A stretch of DNA of 64,000 nt from Calamus simplicifolius. Taxonomy: Eukaryota; Streptophyta; Magnoliopsida; Arecales; Arecaceae. The stretch lies in NCBI GenBank assembly GCA_900491605.1, contig UESW01003829.1:1627668-1691667 (forward strand), written 5' to 3'. Shown here one piece after another: positions 42,441 to 56,196 of this stretch; the stretch's first letter is position 1; every line of letters begins with the position of its first letter. Both the position numbers and the translations under genes were made by a program. The notes beneath the pieces were generated by a model. It had not been told where the DNA came from and searched no databases. It saw nothing but the letters and a program-made list of their open reading frames with translations.

Positions 42441-45219
42441 TGTAACCCAAATCACCTCTAACACAATTCTCATTCACATTGTTGATTAGAAAAACTTTCA
42501 ATTGATTTTCAACCTGAAATTTCAAATCTTTCTTTTTAACATCAACATAACTTTTCTATTGACTTGAGTTACATGAAGCTGCTTTAATTAACGATACTTT
42601 CATAGTTGCTACACCAGCTCAGTCCAAAATTATCTCTCTCTCACCTCAACTTAATATGAAGGGAATCTATACCTTATATCATAGACAATTGAAATGAATC
42701 CATTGGAATGTTGGTTTGGTAATCATTAAAATAAGCAATTTCACTAAGGGTATGAAGCTATACCAAGTACTTTCTAAATCCATCACACAGGCTCGCAGTA
42801 TATCACCAAAATCTAATTGGTTCATACAGATTGTCCATCTATTTGAGGGTGGAAGGCTGGACAGAAATTCAGCTTAATTCATAAAGCTTTATGAAGACAT
42901 CATCGAATTAGGAGAGTGAGACAAATGGGTTCAGACTCAATTTACTACTAAACCAGAAACAAATATTAACATCTTTATCTCACTAAAATTTCATCCTCAA
43001 AATTAAATGTCCACTAATTTTGTACCATTAAAGATACTCACTAGCAAACTTTTATTTCATTCCCAAATACTCAAATGATATGTCCAACTTTCAAAATTAA
43101 TTTAATCTTTCTACCAAATAAATTGAATTCCTTAAGAAGTATTTCTTTCCTGTCATCTTTTTTTTTTTTTTACTACCTTAACTTCTCACAACACAATCAT
43201 TATAAATATCATAGAATCCATCACATGTATTATGTCATCCATTCTTAAGGTTAGTAACACATCAGATATTCTTAATTCCTCGATAGATAGTTCCAAGTTC
43301 TTTTGAATTAAATATAAGATAGTTTCCTTCCAATGCTCTCTCAACTCATAAATAGTTGAATGTGCCATTAAGCATTACGACACTTATTTCAATCATCATA
43401 ACATACTAGGTTTTACTCTTGAATACTTCAAGCTAACATCAATGAACATTATGCCAATCATTTAGGATATCTTTCATAATTATCATAATCAACTGATTTA
43501 GGATATCTTTCATAATTATCATATCAACAAATTTAATTTCTTTGAATAATAGTGCCATCATTAATCATCAGTATAATTATTTTATCTCCTTCATATTTAT
43601 CTGTAATTACCACTACAACCAATCAATTTCTCTTGAATAGGTCAGTATCTCCTCAATAATGCAATTTAAATGATTTAAATTCTTGAATCGATTATTTCGT
43701 TACCAATGATTATCAAAATCATCTATAGCTTATGCAATGTCCAATGCCATAACACGACCAACTGATTTAAACCCTTCAAATATCTCAAAGTGACTTCACT
43801 AATCTAGCTCAGATGGATACAAGACTTATAAGGTCAATAAAGATTAAAAATGCGCTTACCATCCGAAAGACATAATTGAAAATTATAGTAATCTCTCTAT
43901 GACTTGAAAGTGATAATAGATGTATCCTTAACTATAATCCATAACTGATAATAACCAAAAATAAAATCATCTCCCTCCTATTTTCTTAACAATAATCATG
44001 CCACTTATGGATGATTGATAATTTATCCATCCTAGAGAAAGATATCTCCTTAGGAACTATGAAGAAAGGCACAATAAATTAATGAATAGATATCTTGATT
44101 TAAAAATCTATTAAAAAATAAAATCCCTATGAAATTCTTTATCAGTAAAATTTATCTTATTCTTATTACTGCTAAAATTTTTTACTGTCTAGCATCAAAA
44201 TATTTGATCATTTATAGCCAAAATCAGTTCCAAAGATTAATAGAGTCTACAGCTCTCAAAAATTTAAACAGTAATTGTCTCAGAATTTAAAATTTTATAT
44301 TCTTCCTAAATGGTCCATCAAGATATAATATGCAGTCAACTATTTCATTAGCATCAATATCAACCATCTGCATATCTAGCAAATTAACAATCAGTCTTGA
44401 ACAAGCAATATCCATAATAAAAGTTTTCTTAGTAAAATTCACTATATATATTTATCCATCCAGACTCAAATTCAGAAAGTACTCAATTGTAATTGATCAA
44501 AAGCATGTAGTTAACTATTTCATTACTAAAATATCATCAATATTAATCATCTCTATAACCAGTAGATTAGCTCATAATCTTAAACTTACAATATCAAAAA
44601 TGTAAGTTCTACAAATAAAAATTTATTATATACATCCACATTCAAATTCAGATTTAATAACTCTAAATCCACATATCAACTCAATTGCAATATGAACATA
44701 ATGATGTTATCTTAGTCATATTAGTCCTCAATTGTAATTTTCCACTACTATGTTTATTCCATATATTCATCTATCTTTTATTGCATATCCAATTAAAATT
44801 TCATCTCCCATATTATTTAAAGGTCTGAAACTGCTACGAATCATTTCCAACAAGTTTAACAAAACTAAAACCTCTAGAAGCCCCTTGACCTTCCCACTGA
44901 TCAAGGCTACCAGCCAGGGAGCCCACATAATATCATTGGCTTGCGATGGTTCATTCTTAATTCCTATCAAATTTGTAATTCAATTAATATCTTGATAAAC
45001 TTTAAATTTCAAGCTTCCAAAGCATAATTCATGAAATTCCTTGGAAGTCATAATTGTTTCCATATCATCCTAAGCTAAAGTGTCAGGTTTCCCTAAGTAT
45101 AATGTCATCAAAATATGTTCTCTATGTGTTATCATGTCAATATGTTCGTGTCCCTAGGGTCATATGTTCTCTACGTGTTATCATGTCAATATGTCCGTGT
45201 CCCTAGGGTCATAACCTGA
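42441..45219. other. AT-rich interior with no recognisable gag-pol
   Basis: I find no protease, RT or zinc knuckle motif here. Several phrases recur locally (for example CATCTCTATAACCAG/CATCTGCATATC and repeated ATTAATCATC). Small internal duplications exist near 44330-44600, where TCAACTATTTCATTA and TTAACTATTTCATTA recur. Either the coding part has decayed beyond recognition or it was replaced. Confidence 0.6.
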
Positions 45220-45231
45220 GCTCTGATACCA
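45220..45231 (-). other. primer binding site
   Basis: Minus strand TGGTATCAGAGC, perfect for initiator methionine tRNA, seven bases after the 5' LTR end. Confidence 0.92.
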
Positions 45232-45238
45232 CTAAAGC

Positions 45239-47301
45239 TGTCACACTCCAGACCCAAATATCGGGCTAGGGTGACAACCCGTCGCGTGCCGGGCACGCAA
45301 GGCATCACAAAATTTTTCACACATAACACAATTATATATAATCAAGCCAAATTCATTACTGAATACTAAAAGTTTTGGGTTACAAAACCCTTACACACCA
45401 CAATAATAAAGTTTGGGCTTCAAGCCCTACACATAAGTAGTACTGGGGTTACAACAAAATAATGGGTCTTATTTTATTTAATAGAAGATCCATCACCCCA
45501 ACCATCCATCTTCAATCTCGTGGCTCTGACAAAAACATTGTAAGATTTTTATGAGCTTACACTCAATAAATAAGCCACGTTATACAGTCAAATCATAGCA
45601 TGACAATCTATAAGCACATAAATGAGTTGCATGCTTAAACATTCCACAAATACTCAAACATGCAATGTAAGTAAACCCACTGTTTATACTCTCAATAGTA
45701 ACTGTAAATGTGACCCACGGCCTTGCAATATCTCAATAGTGTACCAGCAAGCATCCCCCTACTGAAAGGGTCGAGATACCAGGGTCACGCCATATCATAA
45801 TTCACCAGAACACATACTCTATATGTGTGATGCCACCTCGAACCAAGCAGAACACATCCTCTAGATGTGTGATGCCACCTCATAGTAACTCAAAATACAT
45901 CCTCTAGATGCGTGATGCCATCTCGAACTCAAGCAGAACACATCCTCTAGACGTGTGAATGGCATAAACAAGCAGAACATATCCTCTAGACGTGTAGGTG
46001 GCATAAACAAGCAGAACACATCCTCTAGATGTGTAGGTGGCATAAATCATCAGAACACATCCTCTAGATGTGTGTGGTATGACATGATAAAGGAGAACCA
46101 TAGCGACACATAACAGCACCTCACATCATGCACAAACATATCAATACATCTTCATATTGCATAAACAGTGGATTATACTTACTTAACAATTGCATGTAAT
46201 ATATCACATCAATGTAATAATAACTGCATCTCTCATGCATAGCATCCACATATGAAATCATAGCACATAAACAACCATGTATTCATAATATTCATCTTCT
46301 TACAATTTAGCCAATAACAATTCTTTATGTCACAATATAATTCACAATTTAAATATTCATATAATGAATAATTTATTAAATACTGATAACTGGCTTACTT
46401 ACCTCAGTACGCAATCCAACAGATATATATCAACTAGTCAGATGTCTGTGCACCTACAGGACCATTTTACACAATTAATTTATTAGAAAAGAATATTAAA
46501 ATGACCCTTAGAATTTCTACCCAGACTAGTTCACGGGCCCAACTTTGGGCTCGAATATCTCCCACTATACACACCCAATTGGGGAAATGAAAATACCCGA
46601 AGAAACTAGAATTCACCCAGATTCTAGCCATATAAATATTTTACTAATCCCGACCCGTTACGGGGCCCAAAAATCAGCCCAAACTTCCATTGCTGCACGG
46701 CCCAAAAGGCCCTGAACCGGCCGGCCCAGCCGGCCCGGTTCAACTCAAAGCCACCCGATCCCCTGTTTCACCGAACAGGGGATGGGGACCTAGCCGGCGG
46801 CCAGAGCCGCCACCGGCCAAATTGAGGGTGGCCCGGCCGCCGGTGGCCGGGCCAGAGCCGGCCGCCGTCGCGGCCGGCCACCAATCTCCCTTTCTCTCCC
46901 TCAATTTCACTCTTTTTCCTTCTTACATCCGCGCGGCACGATGCTGTGTCGGCGGCATGGCCGGCCACCTTGGCCGGCCGGACCTCCACCGGACGCACGC
47001 CCGGCGCCGATGGAGGCGACAGGTCGAAGCTCAGGCCCGGCGAGGCGGCGAGCATGCCGTCGGGCCCGAACTAACCAGTGGAAGCCGGTTCCGCCACCGC
47101 ACGAGAGAAGGGCCAATTGGCCCTCTCTCTCTTCTCTCTCTCCACCACCACCCCGCCGGACGCCTCCCCCGGTGCCGGCGGTGTTGTCGGCCAAATCTCA
47201 GGCCCGGCGAGGCGGCGAGCACGCCGCCGGGCCTGAACCAAGGGATCGACCGGCAACACAGTCCCTTTTTCTTCTCTGTCTCCCTCGCTCTCTCTGTCTC
47301 T

Positions 47302-47343
<42 letters not shown>

Positions 47344-47576
47344 GTGGCAGGGGTACGTACCTGAGGATGAAGCGCGCCAGCGTGAAGGAAGAAGTCCTCC
47401 TCCTTCCTATTTAATCACCTGTGCAACGCCTCGGATCGGGGGTTTCCTGGAAGACTAAACGCTTCGCCTGAAGTGAAGCGTCAGCCCGGGGAACCCAACA
47501 GACTGGAGCTTGGTTCATCTAAACCAAGCCTGGTTCATCCGAACCAAATGTGGTTCGTTTGAATCGGGTTACTACA
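45239..47576 (-). repeat. 5' LTR
   Basis: About 2338 bp, nearly identical to the left LTR apart from scattered substitutions and a longer CT run (47310-47342). Similarity this high suggests a fairly recent insertion compared with the other elements here. Confidence 0.93.
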
Positions 47577-48099
47577 AGTATAAATCTGATGTTTTTAATA
47601 GAAGATACTGCTAATTTGGATGAACATATTAGGTTAGTTTAAAATAATATATTGGATCACCTGTAATCCATTTGGAATTAATTTTATAATAGAATTGGAT
47701 TCATACAATTGGAATAAATTTTAAGATGTTGGATTCAACTGAATTCTTCTATCATTTAAAATAAGTCAAAATAAATAAATTTTATGTTAATTTTTAAAAT
47801 TATCTCTCTAACTAGTTTACCTTTCCTTTTATTCAGGTTGAAAAAAAATGCAACATCAAACATGGAAGGAAAAAATAAAAGAGAGAAAGTGTTAATGGGA
47901 AGTATTTTAAACAAATGGATATCATAGAGCGAATTATTCGCTTTTGGACTTCAATTCAATTACATTATGTTTGGCTTAAAAGATTTTCTAATAAAGGAAA
48001 CACTTAGAAATAATCATAATGGTTATTGCATGAAGTTATTATAATAGCCACATCACATATAGCTTAGGAACTATTTATTCAAGAAAAAAAAATCATAAA

Positions 48100-50020
48100 T
48101 AAGAAATTAAAATCACATCAAACTTTTGATCTTTCCTTTGTAATTCTACAAATCAACATGGACATAAAGTAAGTGCTAAAAATCCATGAGTATAATTTTT
48201 TCTTAGCATCTTGGAGTGGCTTTATTACCTTTTAGATGTGGTATAAGCTTTTAATTCAGTGCATGAATTTTATAAGACTACTAGTCAATTATGTTGAACA
48301 TAAGTCCAAATTGACTTAAATTTGACTTAAAATTAATTTTAGATCTAAGATTGAACCGCGATCCAACATGGCATAGAATAAGACAACCACAACTAGGTTT
48401 TCAATATTGTGTCCAAAAGTGAAAGTACTCTTTGTAGATATCATATAATAAAAAAAATTAAAATTATATGAGAGTTTTGATCTTTCATTTGTAATTCCAT
48501 TAACTATTGTGGATGTAAAGGAAGTGCTAAAAATCTGAGTATAATTGTTATTTACAATCTTCGAGTGGCTTTATGATCCATTGAATATTGTGATAGAGAT
48601 ATAGACTAAAAGATATGCTTTATGTTATGTTTTTATATTTTAATGAGAATTCATTTTGAGCAATGTATGCCATTTACTATATATGTGCATGTGTCTAGTA
48701 TTTACAAAGAGTATTTGATCTAGTGTATAGAGTACGGCTTACACACAGAAGACTAGATCATCGGTTCTTTTGGAATACAAGTTTATTGTTCGCAGTTTTA
48801 GATGGAATTGGACACACCATCAGTAGAACTGTAGCATAAATTTTTAGTAGGTCTGTCTTGACTACGGAGAATGGTTTATTCTAACTATTTGTGCTAGTAC
48901 ACTTTGTGTGTATTGAACAGGACCCAGTTGAGTTAATTATTTTATACTGACTTTATAAAATAATTTAAAACTCATGAATATTATGATTACTTATGCTCTT
49001 AATCTGAATTCTATTTTTAGACATGTATATGTAGTGATTATTGCTTTGATTACACATAGAGTGAGATTCTATATGAGTCAATAAACTAAGTGGGTTGGGC
49101 AATAACATTATATATATGGTGAATATTAATAGTTGAAGAAAACCACGTCCTGATAAATTGGATTGATGATATCCCCTTGAGGAAGCTTATAAGTTTTGAT
49201 TGTATCAAATCTTGCAAGTAGATTTTGAATCTGATACATCAAATAAGTTAAGTGGATAGGTCTCAAGGATAATAAAAGCCAATTAAATTATATTGTCAGT
49301 AATTAAATTTAATTGATGGATATCGATCTGTAATCTTAACGTGGGGAGATAATAAGTATTTAATATTAAAGGCTCAAAAATATAAATTCGAATATGATTA
49401 GGAGTACAATTATAATTCTTTAGTGGAATGAATTATAATTTACGTAATTGAATCCTAACCCAAGGTAGGATTGGGAGATTTAATTACATGGGAAGTCCTT
49501 TTCATATTTGCCTATTGGTCCCTGTTGTAGCCCTATAAATACCCTCTCAGTTGGTTGCTAGGGAGAACGTTTTTGGAGAAAGTAAAATAAGAAACCCTAG
49601 GACGGCCAAGAGATCCCACCATTTTGTGAGAGAAAGAAGGTATTTTTGGGAATACGGCGGAAGGCTAAAAGATTGAGGTCGAGCAATCGAATCAAAGTAT
49701 TCCAAAGTTCAAATCTGAAGGTATGATCTTGTACTCATAGATTAGAATGGTAAAAGTTTTTTATATTATTCATATACGCTATAGCCGTGATCTTGGGGGT
49801 ATTCCGCGTTCCCCAACATATTATGCAGTCGGAATCTACTTTTAATTTTAGTGCATGAATTTTATAAGACTAATTCGAATTGACTTAAATTTAATTTGAA
49901 TTAGTTTTAGATTTAAAATTAGGTCCTGATTCATTTCATGGCATAGAATAAGACAATCACAACTAGGTTTGTAATGTTGTATTCAAAAGTGAAAACCCTT
50001 TTCTAGGAATCATGTAGGCA
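48100..50020. repeat. tandem duplication (about 345-bp unit), second copy interrupted
   Basis: Copy 1 spans about 48100-48445. Copy 2 starts near 48455 and resumes at 49819-50015. Shared landmarks in order: TTTTGATCTTTC(C/A)TTTGTAATTC, AGTGCTAAAAATC, GAGTGGCTTTAT, AGTGCATGAATTTTATAAGA, GGCATAGAATAAGACAA and CACAACTAGGTTT. The gap in copy 2 is exactly the solo LTR. Confidence 0.88.
48591..49818 (+). mobile_element. solo LTR of about 1.2 kb
   Basis: Starts TGATAGAGATAT and ends CGTTCCCCAACA. It is flanked by TATTG (48586-48590) and TATTA (49819-49823), a 5-bp target duplication with one mismatch. It has a TATA box CCCTATAAATA at 49531-49541, followed by a leader and AG-rich transcribed-like sequence, so it is plus-oriented. 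No internal region or second LTR is present, as expected after LTR-LTR recombination. The insertion precisely interrupts the duplicated sequence. Confidence 0.83.
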
Positions 50021-50120
50021 TGAGTTGCATAATTTTACCAATTCCTAGCTAACCTAATTAGATGTCAAATCCCAATGTGAAACCATGAGCAAACCTTTTT
50101 TTTTTGGTACAGTCGGGTGA

Positions 50121-53100
50121 TCACACTAATCTAGGGTGACTCAAACCCAATCTATCAGCATACAAAAGTTGGGAAAGGATAAGAGGACAGCGATCCCTGG
50201 GCTGCCACTGCCAGAAGCCTGAATGGTCGACCACCCTAGCAGCAATCCAATCAGCCGCTGAGTTGGCTTTCCAGAAGGTGTGACAGATCTGGATACTGTG
50301 AACCCCCTGGAGGAGAGAGCGAATATCTGATATCAAAGGGTTGGATGATAGGTGATTGCTATGATCTTGACGGAGCCATCGAATCACAGTAAGAGCATCT
50401 CCCTCAAGGATAATACGATGGGCACCAAGGCTACGAATAGCACAGGACACTCCAGCCCAAGCCGCATAAAGCTCCGCTAGCGGCACTGAAGAATCCAGAA
50501 ACTAAATCCACCAGCAGACAGCAGAGCTCCATCAGATCTACGAATGACATAACCTGATCCGGCAGCTCTACCACGAATACTCCCATCAAAATTAATTTTG
50601 ACAAACCCTGGAGGAGGGGGTTCCCAAGAAATAAAGACTGTACGTCGGTGCGTTGCCGGGGCAGCATGGGAACCCCAGGGGCCAGGGCTATCACCATAAC
50701 CAACCAAACACTGGGAAGTGTATTCAGAAGATAAAGACAAAGCAACCCTCACCACCCTATGCAACGGGGCAGACTCATCAGTAAAAACAATCCGGTTCCG
50801 GGATAACCAGATTTGATAAGCAATGTAAGCCCTCATCGACCCCTGCTTACTACAGCCTCTCCTGGCATCCTGCCTGATCAAATCAAGAAAGGATAAACGA
50901 TAAGAAGAGGAGGTAACATCCCATGGCCGATCGCCAACAAGCTCCCAAATATAGGTCGCTCTGAGACAAGTGAAGATGGCGTGATCCACTGACTCCTCAT
51001 CACTGCCACATAACGGACACAAGGGCTGAATCCCAAGACCACATCTAGAAAGCACAGAACATGTAAGAAGATAATTCCATGCAATCTTCCATAGGAACAG
51101 ACGAACCCTGGGATGAATGGGAAAACGCCAAATCCAATCCATATCAACCAACGGCTGGGCTGGAGCTCTGTAAATCTGGAGAAGGTCCCTGATAGGAGCA
51201 TGCGGCAGACAGGACTACCTCCAAACCCGAAAATCGGGGGACTGACCTAGAGAAAGAGGGATAGAGACTATGCGATGCAAACGCTCCTCCCCAAAGAAGC
51301 GTGCCAGCAAAGGGATAGACCATGAGGAATGATCATGTACCGTAAGGTCACTAACATGCATACCCATAGGAATAGTAGTGCAAACGAAAGTAGGCCACCG
51401 AGACAAAGGGAGGTCAGCAATCCATGAGTCATAAACAACATCCACAGATGTCCCATTACCAATAATCCAGGATATGCTGTGAAGAATCACCGGAGCATGG
51501 CTGCAAAGCTCTTTCCAGAAGAAAGAGTGTTCCCGGGCTGGTTGCAGATTAGTGGAAGAAGTCCAGTCCCCATACTTGGCATGCATAAATAAACTCCACA
51601 AGCAGTGCGGATCAAGCAAAAAATGAGTGGCATGCCTAGCGATCAACGCCTCCCTCCGAGCAGTAAGGGACTGAATCTCAAGCCCTCCCTTCAAGATCGA
51701 CAAGCAGACAGAATCCCAGGCTAAAAGATGAACAGTATGGCAACCCTGAGATGACCCCCAGAGAAAGTCCTTGAAGTATCGCTCGATCTTCCTCAAACAA
51801 ATCAAAGGGACAACAGTATTGGATAACAAATAGAGAGGAAGAGAAGTGAGAACCGATCGAATAAGAGTAATCTCGCCATCATAGATAGCCCAGTGACCTG
51901 CCACCCCTCTAGCCGATCACAGATCCTCATCACAAGATTACTAAAGTCCGAGATCCTAGGCCTTCAACCAGTAATAGGAATCCCTAAATAAGAGAGCCAC
52001 TCCGACTGCATAGAAATGCCCATAATCTGCATAATGGACTCCTTGCAAGAAGGAGTCACCCTCGGACTAAAGCAAATCATTGACTTGGTGATATTAACCT
52101 TCTAGCCAGAAGCAAGACAGTAATTCTGGAGAATAGACGCAAACCTGGATGCGTTGGCCATAGAAGCCCGGCCCAGGAAGATGCAGTCATCAGCAAACAG
52201 CAAGTGGGAAATCGAGGCCCAAGGGGGCCAGCCCGGTAAGGGTCAATAGCAGAGTCCCGCTAAGCCTGGCGAAGAGCCCGAGAAAGAGCATCAGCCGTGA
52301 GGACAAACAGAAATGGGGATCGAGGGCATCCTTGTCTCAGCCCAACCTTAGAATGGAAATAAGCAGTACAGTCTCCATTGATCAAGATGGAGAAAGACGG
52401 GCGCTGAATACAGGCCATGATCTAATCAATAAATAGCTCTTGGAACCCAACTCCTGAAGAGAGCGATACAGAAAATCCCAACTAACTCTGTCATAAGCTC
52501 TTTCCATATCCAGCTTTATGGCCATGAGCCCCTGACTCCCTGAAGCTCGACGAAGGTCATGCATGAACTCCTGAGCAAGTAAAGCATTATCAGTGATACT
52601 ACGCCCTCTGAGAAAAGCCCCTGCTCTGGAGAAATGAGGCGAGGGATGACCCAGCGAAGCCTAGTAACCAGGAGGCGAGTGCACACCTTATATAAGGTGG
52701 TACACAAACTGATAGCCGAAAATGCTGAGGGCTAGAAGCATCTGGTCTCTTAGGAATCAAGGTAATGAAGGTTCGATTCCACTCAGAGGGAATAGATTTG
52801 AAATGAAAAACAAGCTGGATCGCCTGCACTAAATCCTCCCCCAGGATATCCCAATAGTGACAAAAAAAAACGGAGGAAAACCATCCGGTCCAGGGGCCTT
52901 ATCAGCACCTAGCTCGCACAAAGCCAGCCGAATATCCTCCGATGTAATAGGCCGAATAAGAGTTTCATTCTCAGCTTCAGAAACTCTATTGGGAAATAGA
53001 ATAGGGTGAACAGGGACCCCAACCCCAGCCAGCTCAGTCCACCTGGAATGAAAGAAATTAAGGAACTGATCCCTAATCACCTGAGGATCCTCCTGTAACT

Positions 53101-54258
53101 GGCCCTCATCATCAGCTATATGCCTAATATGGTTACCCGCACGACGTTTCTGAGTGGCCTGATGAAAAAATCTAGTGTTACAATCCCCCTCCTGAATCCA
53201 CTGGATACGGGACCGTTGTCGCCAAAAAGTCTTCTGCTGCAGCAGAAGGGAATGGTGGAGAGCCAAACTGGACCGAAGAGACGAAAGATCAGCAGCATAA
53301 AGAGAACCCTCCGGTCCTCTTTAGTCTGAAGAGAAGAAATGAGAGCCTCAAGCTGCTCCACTTGTCTAGTAATATCCCCAACCTCCAATCTATGCCATCT
53401 GGAAAGACGACGTTTAGCAAGATGTAGACGTCTAGAGAGGCGATAAATGGCATTACCCCTGACTGGTAACCGCCAGACCTGAGAAATGATGGAGCGGGCA
53501 GAAGAATAAAGGTCCAAAACTTCTCGAATCTAAACTGCCTATGCCGCTGAGTAGGGATATCAGTAGAAATAAGAATAGGACAGTGGTCAGAGGCAATTCT
53601 AGGCAAATGAGTAACTGAGACAGACGGATAAATTTGAAGCAAGAAGAAGAGGCCAAAGCCCTATCCAATCTTTCCAGACTCTAGCAGAACCCTGCCAATT
53701 GTTGCACCAAGTGAACTGCGGACCCTGGAAACCCAGATCCAATAAACCAGCTGAAGCAATAAAATCCCTAAACTCCGCTCGGCCTGCAGCTCCATATGAT
53801 GCCCTGCCACCTCTCTTTTCAGCAGCCCCCAAAATACAGTTGAAATCTCCAGCAATGAGGGAGGGAAACCCCTGGTCAAGAAGAGACTGAATCTCAGACC
53901 AAAGCACCCGACGCTCCTGGAAATCAGTGCTGGCATAAACTCCCGAAAGGAGCCAAGGGGACACACTGCCCTCAGAAATGACCAGCGCAACCTGCTGACC
54001 ACAGCTATGGAAAGCATCCATCCTGATATTCGCATTTCTCCAAAGAGCCACAATACCCCCTGAAAGACCGGTGGACTCAATAGCATATGAAACCCAAGCT
54101 CGATCAATTTGTCTACGAAAATAGGCCAAACTAGCCCCAGAGAGCTGAGTCTCCAACAAAATACACATGTCAAAATAGTGAAGCTGCATAAGCCTACCAA
54201 ATGAGGAGCGAAACGATGGTTTCAAAGCTCCTCTCACATTCCAAATAAGAATCTTCAT
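50121..54258 (-). pseudogene. LINE ORF2 (endonuclease, RT, zf-RVT, RNase H)
   Basis: The endonuclease starts MKILIWNVRGALKPSF at 54258 with LIAGDFNCILGAAEKRGG (catalytic D-N) and continues IASDHCPILIST in a shifted frame near 53600. The RT N-terminus has WIQEGDCNTRFFHQAT and ADKAPGPDGFPP (52829-53266). RT mid-part includes MAIKLDMERAYDRVSWDFLY at about 52500, and LFADDCIF lies at 52183-52203. zf-RVT is at 50477-51151 (CPLCGSDEESVDHAIFTC). RNase H is at 50121-50600: FDGSIRGRAAGSGYVI, ILEGDALTVIRWL and WKANSAADWIA. At least six frame changes or stops occur. Confidence 0.9.
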
Positions 54259-54563
54259 GGTAAGACTGGATTGGGGAGAGGCCCAGCCATCACTCCCGAC
54301 ATCTCCTCAGAACTCTCCAGATCTCCCCTGTCTCTACCGTCAGTAACCTGGACTAATTCCGTCAGGTCCACTGTATTGCAGGTAATGCCTTAGAGCAGTC
54401 TAGGGCCCCGTAACATCACAATCATTTGATTGGACTGAATCCATCACTACAACAGAATCAGTCGACTTAATGGCCTTTTTAAGCTGAATAACAGCTGATT
54501 CATGAGAACATGTATCCAGTTGGTTCAGAAGAAAAGAATCTGAACCATTCTACAAGGCGGCCC

Positions 54564-56072
54564 CTACCCGACCCCGAGCCTTCTTGGCCCCATGGCCAGA
54601 CAGGCCGCTGCCCTTCGACCAGCTCCCAAGGAGGCCTCCAACTTAAAGGCTGCCTTATCATCACCTCTGCCGCTAGCTGAGACTTTTCCTTTCCCTTTGA
54701 AGGAGCGGGAGGGCATTCTTACTGACAAGGTCTCCACAGGACGGGCCCACTTTGTAGAACCCGATACGGGGACAGACGGGCCCCCAGTGGCAGCACCAAG
54801 GCCCAATTTAGGAAAAGTTGAGGACTCACAACATTCAGACATCAAAGTTTCAATCACAGCCAACTTTCCATCCTTAGCGGCCTTCTGAAATTGAGCTGCA
54901 GTGCCAACCGGCACGCTCAGTAACCTCCTTGGATCAACCTGGGGCCCTTGACATGGAACAATAGGCACTGGAACTAGGGCATTACATGCAGACTGAGGAT
55001 GAAGAGCTGGTGACTGTGGCTGCAAACTGAGCTCCCGATCCGGCATAGCAGAAGAACCTGTTTCCATCGCAACGATCGGACCTACCCCCCGATCTGGAAT
55101 CAGCACCAAGGAATCCAAGGGAGGCACTTACGACGAGCTGTCTTCTTAGGGATAGACCACCCGTCTTTAGAAACAGGGGGGAGCAGGGCCCGATCGATCA
55201 GTCACAGGCCCTCCAGGGGGACGACGATGCCGGACTCTGCTCCTGAGGGGGACGACGACGCCGGATAGTAGCCATCCAGGGTTCAAACTTTGGACCAACC
55301 GATGGGGAGCCCGATTCCTCCGATGGCATGCACGGGCCCGCCAGGTGAAGAGAGGCACACCGACCACAGATACCTTCAATGTTCTCGAAGGAGAACTGCT
55401 GCCAGAAGGGGTCGCCGATCCCACGGACTCGTGCTCCAGGCCGAAGGGGGACACCCAGATCGACGCGAATGCACACCCTAGCAAATCCACCCCGATTCGT
55501 GCTCTGGTGGATTCATCGGAATACAAGAACTCGTTCGCCACCGAAAGAATGGAGGAAAGGATGTCATCTGCCCAGAATTCGAGTGGCAGCCGGGGAAGAC
55601 GAATCCAGACCAAAGCTTGCAGCAGGGAGTCTTCAGTCGGGACAAACTCAGGCTTCCATTCCGCCACCGCAAGCACCTGGCCATTAATCACCCATAGCCT
55701 CCCTAGAACCTGATCCTTGGCTTGAAGCTCAGAGAGATAGATTAAATAGTGCTTGTGAGCCAGTGGAATCACCTCAATTTCACCGGACACCAGCACGATG
55801 AAGTTCCCTTGTAATCGCCTCTACCGGCACCAACGGGACAGAGTCCACGCAAGCAATGCTCTCTCGCCCATGCACAAACCTCCGACTCCAGAGAACTGAT
55901 CGGAACTTGAATTATGTCGGGGAACAGCCGAATCAATTCCTTCACCTCAGCCGGAGAGGGAGACGGAGCATCCCAGCCGAAGCGTCCCAAAGGGGGACGA
56001 CACCACGGACCGCCTGCCATACTCGCATCATCCCGAGCAGCTGGAGCAGGAGCAGATGAGGAAGCCATCATA
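54564..56072 (-). pseudogene. LINE ORF1 with DUF4283 and CCHC knuckle
   Basis: Likely start MMASSSAPAPAARDDAS near 56072, then EVKELIRLFPDIIQ. The next frame (55167-55796) has LGRLWVINGQVLAVAEWKPE and LVWIRLPRLPLEFWADDILS, the DUF4283 core. A shifted frame (55198-55476) has CGRCASLHLAGPC, a zinc-knuckle-like motif. The C-terminal part (54564-55127) is low-complexity and basic. Nucleic-acid-binding chaperone is the family role. It is broken by frameshifts near 55800 and 55470. Confidence 0.85.
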
Positions 56073-56196
56073 GACGCCGAAAAGAGCGAGCAGTGGTTAC
56101 AGAGCAACCGTGATCTCTGGAGCAACGACGATCTCAAACGCCGGAAAGAGCGAGCAGCGGTCACCACTACCACTAAACAAAAGGAACTGAGCAAAC

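Larger units (their letters stand above)
39456..47576 (-). mobile_element. Ty3/gypsy LTR retrotransposon with gutted interior, AGTAT duplications
   Basis: Two closely similar LTRs (39456-41773, 45239-47576) begin TGTCAC and end TTACTACA in plus orientation. AGTAT lies immediately outside both ends (39451-39455 and 47577-47581), a perfect 5-bp target duplication. On the minus strand the PBS TGGTATCAGAGC (45220-45231) follows the right LTR and a polypurine tract precedes the left LTR, so the element is minus-oriented. The 3.46-kb interior is AT-rich and encodes only integrase C-terminal relics. The element is 8121 bp. Confidence 0.95.
47582..50085. other. AT-rich host stretch containing a tandem duplication split by a solo LTR
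   Basis: No gene is supported. 47582-48095 is unremarkable AT-rich DNA. The duplication and solo LTR are listed separately. Confidence 0.6.
50096..56187 (-). mobile_element. L1-type LINE, near full length, minus strand
   Basis: On the minus strand: ORF1 (DUF4283 and zinc knuckle), endonuclease, RT, zf-RVT and RNase H, then a 3' poly(A) of ten bases (50096-50105). TGAGCAAAC lies just outside the tail (50086-50094) and again at 56188-56196, so a target duplication is likely. That puts the 5' end about 115 bp before the probable ORF1 start near 56072. Multiple frameshifts make it inactive. Confidence 0.85.
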
